Source of the DNA: Paracoccaceae bacterium
Lineage (GTDB): Bacteria; Pseudomonadota; Alphaproteobacteria; Rhodobacterales; Rhodobacteraceae
NCBI GenBank assembly: GCA_020852535.1
Contig: JADZAO010000117.1
Location: forward strand, 1 to 8,398
Direction of reading: 5' to 3'
Length of the DNA stretch: 8,398 nt
The notes beneath the pieces were generated by a model, which saw only the letters and a list, made by a program, of their open reading frames with translations, searched no databases and had not been told where the DNA came from. The position numbers and the translations under genes are program-made. Shown here piece after piece: positions 4,839 to 8,398 of the stretch; the stretch's first letter is position 1; the number at the start of each line of letters is the position of its first letter.

Positions 4839-7694
4839 ATGCTTGACCACGACATTTCTCCACTGCATCAATGGTGCATGACCGGACCGAACCAGATATT
4901 CACTGCGCGCCTCTGCCGCGCTCCGCTTGTTTATGATGCAGGCATTGTTTCTGAAATTTGCACACAATTTGCCGATCTGCCTGTTGAGGTGCGGGATCTC
5001 CTAGCTACGACTGCCGGATGCAGTCCTTTCTTGCGTGATCTGATGTTGCGGGAGGGCGACTGGTTAAGGCAATCTTTGGCGGATGTGCCAGAGGCGGTGA
5101 TTGACAGACTGCTGGTCAATTTGGTCGCGGCGGCGCCCGGAACGTTGGGTGATGCGTTGAGGCTGACAAAACGGCGGGTGGCACTGTTTACTGCGCTGTG
5201 TGATCTGGGCGGCGTCTGGGCGCTTGAAGAGGTAACTGGTACTTTGACCCGTTTGGCCGATCTTGCGGTCGACCTGTCAGTTAAGACTGGCGTGGCAGAG
5301 GAAATCCGTCGTGGCCGTCTGCCAGGCGCCACTCCAGACGACATTGCCAACGCAGGTGGGATGTTGGTTTTGGCTATGGGAAAGATGGGGGCTGGGGAGC
5401 TGAACTATTCCTCGGATATCGATCTTGTCTGCCTCTTTGACGAGACGCGCTATAAGGGTGTCGAACACGAGGCGCGTGCTTCTTTCGTCCGCGTGACGCG
5501 GCGCATGACGGCACTTTTGTCTGATCTGACGGCGAGTGGTTATGTCTTTCGCACTGATTTGCGGCTGCGCCCCGATGCCGCAGTGACGCCCGTCTGTATG
5601 TCAATGGCGGCTGCGGAATCTTATTATGAAGGCGTGGGACGTACATGGGAACGTGCCGCCTATATCAAAGCGCGTCCCTGTGCTGGCGATTTGGCGGCGG
5701 GTGAACGTTTCCTAAAGACGCTGGTGCCTTTTGTTTGGCGCAAGCATTTGGATTTCGCCGCAATCCAGGACGCACATGACATGCGCCTGCGCATCCGCGA
5801 GCACCGTCAGCTCAACCGTGCCTTGGCGGTAGAGGGGCATGACCTGAAACTCGGTCAGGGGGGTATTCGCGAAATCGAATTCTTCACTCAAACCCGTCAG
5901 TTGATCTCCGGTGGCCGTGATGCCTCTCTTCGCAATCCTACCACAGTGGGTGGTTTGCGTGCGCTGGCGGCGCAGTGCTGGATCTCGAAGGATGTCTGCG
6001 AAGAACTGGTGATGCTCTATCGTGCTCATCGCGAAGTCGAGCACCGCTTGCAGATGGTTCATGACGCCCAGACTCATGTCTTGCCGAACACGGTTGAAGA
6101 CGTTGCCCGCATTGCTGCTTTTTGCGGAGAGGAGGACACTGTTTTTCGTGCAGGGCTGCTTGATCGGTTGTTGCGTACCGACCGATTGACCGAGAGCTTC
6201 TTTACTCCTGATGTCACCGACGAGGCGATTCCTGATCTTTCGCCTACCGCACAAAGTATCGTAGAGGGTTGGTCTGCTTATCCTGCATTACGGTCCGACC
6301 GTGCGCAGCAGATATTCCGCCGCTTGCGCCCTGTCTTTTTGGGCCGTCTAAATCGTGCCACTAACCCCGATGAAGCTCTGATGTCACTTGATGGATTTCT
6401 GCGTGGCTTGCCTGCAGGTGTGCAGCTTTTTTCGCTGTTTGAGGCAAACCCTGCGCTTATCGATTTGATTATCGACATCGCTGCTACTTCGCCATCGCTC
6501 GCCCGCTATCTTTCACGCAACGCAAGTGTCCTCGACGGGGTGATCGGTGGGTCGTTCTTTGCGCCTTGGCCGGGTGTTGCCGCGCTGACCGTCGATGGCT
6601 CGGCGCGGATGGCGGATGCGAAGGATTACGAGGCTAAACTTGATTCTGCTCGCCGTTGGATGAAGGAATGGCATTTCCGTGTTGGCGTGCACCACCTGCG
6701 TGGGTTGATTGACGGTTCTGAGGCTGGAAAAATGTATGCCGATCTGGCCGAGGCGGTGATCGCGGCGCTTTGGCCGGTCGTCGTGGCTGAGATGTCACGT
6801 AAGCACGGACCTTTGCCAGGGCAGGGGGCGGTAGTTTTAGGTATGGGTAGTCTTGGCGCGGCGCGACTAAATGCAGGCTCGGACCTTGACCTCATTGTGA
6901 TCTATGATGGGGCAGGGGTTGAGGAGTCGGATGGCCCGCGCCCGTTAGCACTGCGTTCTTATTACGCTAGACTCACGCAGGCGCTTGTGACCGCACTGAC
7001 CGTACCGATGGCTGAGGGTAAACTTTATGACATTGATATGCGCCTGCGCCCTAGCGGGCGGCAAGGTCCAGTGGCAACGGCACTGGAAAGCTTTCGTAGC
7101 TATCATGAGACAGAAGCTTGGACTTGGGAACACCTTGCCATGACCCGTGCGCGTCCTCTTGCGGGTCAGATGTCGTTGCGTGTCAAAATTGAGAATTTCC
7201 GCCGCGAGTTGATGGCCACCAAGGGGCAGGGGCCCGCAGTTCGTGCTGATGTTGCTTCTATGCGGGCTAGGTTGCAAGTGGCAAAGCCTGCAAAAGGGTC
7301 GTGGGACGCCAAGAATGGGTCAGGGAGGTTGATGGATATTGAACTCATGGCGGAAACGTTGGCGCTGATGACCGCCAGTCCGACTTGCGGGGTCGAGGCG
7401 CAGCTTCGTGCGGGTAGAAAGGCGGCTATTTTATCGGATTACGATCAGTCGGTGCTGACCGAAGCCTATAGGCTTTTCTGGCGGGTTCACGCCGCTACAA
7501 GGCTGATCACCGAAGACGTTGTTGATCCAACGACCCTTGGCGAAGGTGCGCGGGCCTTTATCCTGCGCGAAACGGGGAGCGCTGATGTAGATACGCTTAC
7601 GAAAGCGCTTGATGCAGCGGCGGTGCAGACAGCGGTGGTGATTGCGGCGCAACTTGGCGGAGGGACAGATGGGGAGATGTACGATGCGGATTGA
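4839..7694 (+). CDS. glnE: Bifunctional glutamine synthetase adenylyltransferase/adenylyl-removing enzyme
   Basis: A 951-residue protein, close to the 946 of E. coli GlnE, with both nucleotidyltransferase domains present. The N-terminal adenylyl-removing domain has GKMGAGELNYSSDIDL (181-196) with metal-binding D193 and D195, a further acidic residue in FRTDLRLRPD (D240), then GQGGIREIEFF (339-349). The C-terminal adenylylating domain has GMGSLGAARLNAGSDLDL (668-685) with D682 and D684, and LYDIDMRLRPSG (729-740) with D731 and D733. By family knowledge it attaches AMP to, or removes it from, a tyrosine of glutamine synthetase, steered by PII protein and glutamine. The start at 4839 is supported by the G-rich stretch about 12 nt upstream. 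ATG 4878 is an alternative that also fits the family, but it lacks a ribosome binding site. Both active sites look intact. It overlaps the next gene by 11 bp. Confidence 0.97.
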   Translation: MLDHDISPLHQWCMTGPNQIFTARLCRAPLVYDAGIVSEICTQFADLPVEVRDLLATTAGCSPFLRDLMLREGDWLRQSLADVPEAVIDRLLVNLVAAAPGTLGDALRLTKRRVALFTALCDLGGVWALEEVTGTLTRLADLAVDLSVKTGVAEEIRRGRLPGATPDDIANAGGMLVLAMGKMGAGELNYSSDIDLVCLFDETRYKGVEHEARASFVRVTRRMTALLSDLTASGYVFRTDLRLRPDAAVTPVCMSMAAAESYYEGVGRTWERAAYIKARPCAGDLAAGERFLKTLVPFVWRKHLDFAAIQDAHDMRLRIREHRQLNRALAVEGHDLKLGQGGIREIEFFTQTRQLISGGRDASLRNPTTVGGLRALAAQCWISKDVCEELVMLYRAHREVEHRLQMVHDAQTHVLPNTVEDVARIAAFCGEEDTVFRAGLLDRLLRTDRLTESFFTPDVTDEAIPDLSPTAQSIVEGWSAYPALRSDRAQQIFRRLRPVFLGRLNRATNPDEALMSLDGFLRGLPAGVQLFSLFEANPALIDLIIDIAATSPSLARYLSRNASVLDGVIGGSFFAPWPGVAALTVDGSARMADAKDYEAKLDSARRWMKEWHFRVGVHHLRGLIDGSEAGKMYADLAEAVIAALWPVVVAEMSRKHGPLPGQGAVVLGMGSLGAARLNAGSDLDLIVIYDGAGVEESDGPRPLALRSYYARLTQALVTALTVPMAEGKLYDIDMRLRPSGRQGPVATALESFRSYHETEAWTWEHLAMTRARPLAGQMSLRVKIENFRRELMATKGQGPAVRADVASMRARLQVAKPAKGSWDAKNGSGRLMDIELMAETLALMTASPTCGVEAQLRAGRKAAILSDYDQSVLTEAYRLFWRVHAATRLITEDVVDPTTLGEGARAFILRETGSADVDTLTKALDAAAVQTAVVIAAQLGGGTDGEMYDAD

Positions 7695-7956
7695 AGAAGC
7701 AGACCCCAAAGGCATGGTGCGCGAAAGCTACCGAATTGAGGGGATCAGTTTGGGTGAGTGCAAGTCGATCTTTATCGACTGGGCGCTGAGCCTACCCGTC
7801 AATGCGTCTATGAAGGACGCACTGCGGGTGTTGCTCGTGCATTACGCTCTTAATGCCCCTGACCATCCAATGAGCGGTGTAATGAAGGACGGGCTGCTTG
7901 CCCCCGACAACCCTAAGCGTAAGGGTGGTCGTGCGGCACGTTTTAGGCAGGGTTAA
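7684..7956 (+). CDS. Small protein of unknown function, translationally coupled to glnE
   Basis: A 90-residue protein I cannot assign to a named family. It begins MRIEEADPKGMVRESYRIEG. The middle reads CKSIFIDWALSLP and DALRVLLVHYALNAPDHPM, probably mostly helical, and the end is strongly basic (NPKRKGGRAARFRQG). No signal peptide or membrane segment is seen. The start at 7684 is favoured: GGGGAG at 7671-7676 sits 7 nt upstream, and the gene overlaps the glnE stop by 11 bp in another frame, a typical coupled pair. An ATG at 7642 would add 14 residues but lacks such a site. I have the impression, not checked, that similar proteins follow glnE in other Rhodobacteraceae. The acidic/hydrophobic middle and basic tail would suit a small protein- or nucleic-acid-binding adaptor, but this is only a guess. 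Confidence 0.8.
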   Translation: MRIEEADPKGMVRESYRIEGISLGECKSIFIDWALSLPVNASMKDALRVLLVHYALNAPDHPMSGVMKDGLLAPDNPKRKGGRAARFRQG

Positions 7957-7964
7957 TTTTTCTG

Positions 7965-7993
7965 ATGTAAAAAACTAAAAATTAGTCTTACAT
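7965..7993. terminator. Nested AT-rich inverted repeat between convergent genes, possible two-way terminator
   Basis: Outer arms ATGTAA (7965-7970) and TTACAT (7988-7993) enclose inner arms ACTAA (7974-7978) and TTAGT (7982-7986) with an AAA loop. Read on the minus strand, the inner stem is followed directly by a run of T, the layout of an intrinsic terminator for eda, but both stems lack GC pairs and would be weak. Its place between the convergent glnE operon and eda supports a terminator role. The remainder of the 99-bp gap shows nothing else. Confidence 0.45.
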
Positions 7994-8055
7994 TCATTAG
8001 TATAGCACAGCGCCCACCGTCGAAATTTGCGTCGGATCTTGCCGCATTTCCTGTA

Positions 8056-8398
8056 TCAGAAAATGCTATAGCGCAGGCGTTTTGCCTCGGTTGCTAACTT
8101 ATTGATCGCTGTCCAGTTTTTCGAAATTATCGCTTCTCTCGGTGCAACCCATGAACCGCCTACGCAGAGGGTGTTTTCCAATGACAAGTAATCGCTCGCA
8201 TTCTTTAGGTTGATCCCGCCCGTAGGGCAGAATTTAACCTGCGGGATCGGTGAGCCAATTGATTTCAGAAAGGTCACTCCTCCTGATTGCTCGGCGGGAA
8301 AGAATTTTTGCACCGTATAGCCACGCTCCAGAAGTGCCATGATTTCGGAAGTCGTCGCTGCACCTGGCAAGAGCGGCAAACCTTCGTCCTCGCAGGCG
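8056..8398 (-). CDS. eda: 2-dehydro-3-deoxy-phosphogluconate (KDPG) aldolase, C-terminal part (5' end beyond window)
   Basis: The frame is open from the window edge to TGA at 8056 and gives about 113 C-terminal residues. Motifs in order: LPLLPGAATTSEIMALLERGYTV (split across its start), then KFFPAE with the Schiff-base lysine, then QVKFCPTGGI, which binds the substrate phosphate, then LCVGGSWVA. All are diagnostic of KDPG/KHG aldolase. By family knowledge this cytosolic trimeric class I aldolase splits KDPG into pyruvate and glyceraldehyde 3-phosphate, the last step of the Entner-Doudoroff pathway. An apparent start at 8379 is only a TTG within the conserved barrel; the frame continues upstream (residues ACEDEG), so the gene is cut by the window, not truncated. 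The usual partner edd would lie further along. The C-terminus (RLRYSIF) is ordinary. Confidence 0.96.
   Translation of the reverse strand, partial: ACEDEGLPLLPGAATTSEIMALLERGYTVQKFFPAEQSGGVTFLKSIGSPIPQVKFCPTGGINLKNASDYLSLENTLCVGGSWVAPREAIISKNWTAINKLATEAKRLRYSIF

Noticed and set aside
8056..8379. eda as a short complete gene starting at TTG 8379
   Set aside because: The frame continues to the window edge with residues that fit the aldolase barrel. The gene is simply cut off by the window.

Overview
The window comes from an alphaproteobacterium, most likely of the Rhodobacterales (Roseobacter group). The basis is my recollection of how IlvB, IlvN, GlnE, Bpt and Eda read in that order, plus the ccmF-ccmH arrangement. 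I ran no search. Base composition is moderate, with many A/T-ending codons, which suggests a lower-GC marine member. No tRNA, rRNA, CRISPR array, phage gene, transposase or insertion sequence is visible. This is core chromosome, densely packed with housekeeping genes.

Layout. (1) 1-686, plus strand: the 3' end of ccmF overlaps ccmH, two cytochrome c maturation genes that act together in haem ligation. (2) 787-3404, minus strand: the acetohydroxyacid synthase operon ilvB-ilvN. A complete-looking control region lies in front of it: a sigma70-type promoter (TTGACG, 17 nt, TAGATG), a 15-residue leader peptide with a contiguous Ile-Leu-Val run, and a 7-bp GC hairpin with a U-tract before ilvB. This is the arrangement of a ribosome-mediated transcription attenuator. 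The 74-nt ilvB-ilvN gap holds a GC hairpin and a conserved-looking tail that may be a dispersed Rhodobacterales repeat. (3) 3405-3831: a roughly 430-bp gap, AT-rich near the ilv promoter, with several short inverted repeats and no convincing gene. (4) 3832-4671, minus strand: bpt, an aminoacyl-tRNA-protein transferase of the N-degron pathway. (5) 4839-7956, plus strand: glnE, the bifunctional glutamine synthetase adenylyltransferase, divergent from bpt and overlapping a small conserved-looking gene of unknown function. (6) 8056 to the end, minus strand: the C-terminal part of eda, the KDPG aldolase of the Entner-Doudoroff pathway, convergent with the glnE operon.

Functionally the window joins haem-protein assembly, branched-chain amino acid synthesis, control of nitrogen assimilation, protein turnover and sugar catabolism. 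The genes are not a single pathway. The most informative part is the ilvB leader, where peptide, promoter, terminator and a possible competing antiterminator can all be read directly. I see no sign of a wholly new system. The attenuator, the ilvB-ilvN intergenic element and the small gene after glnE are the items most worth checking.
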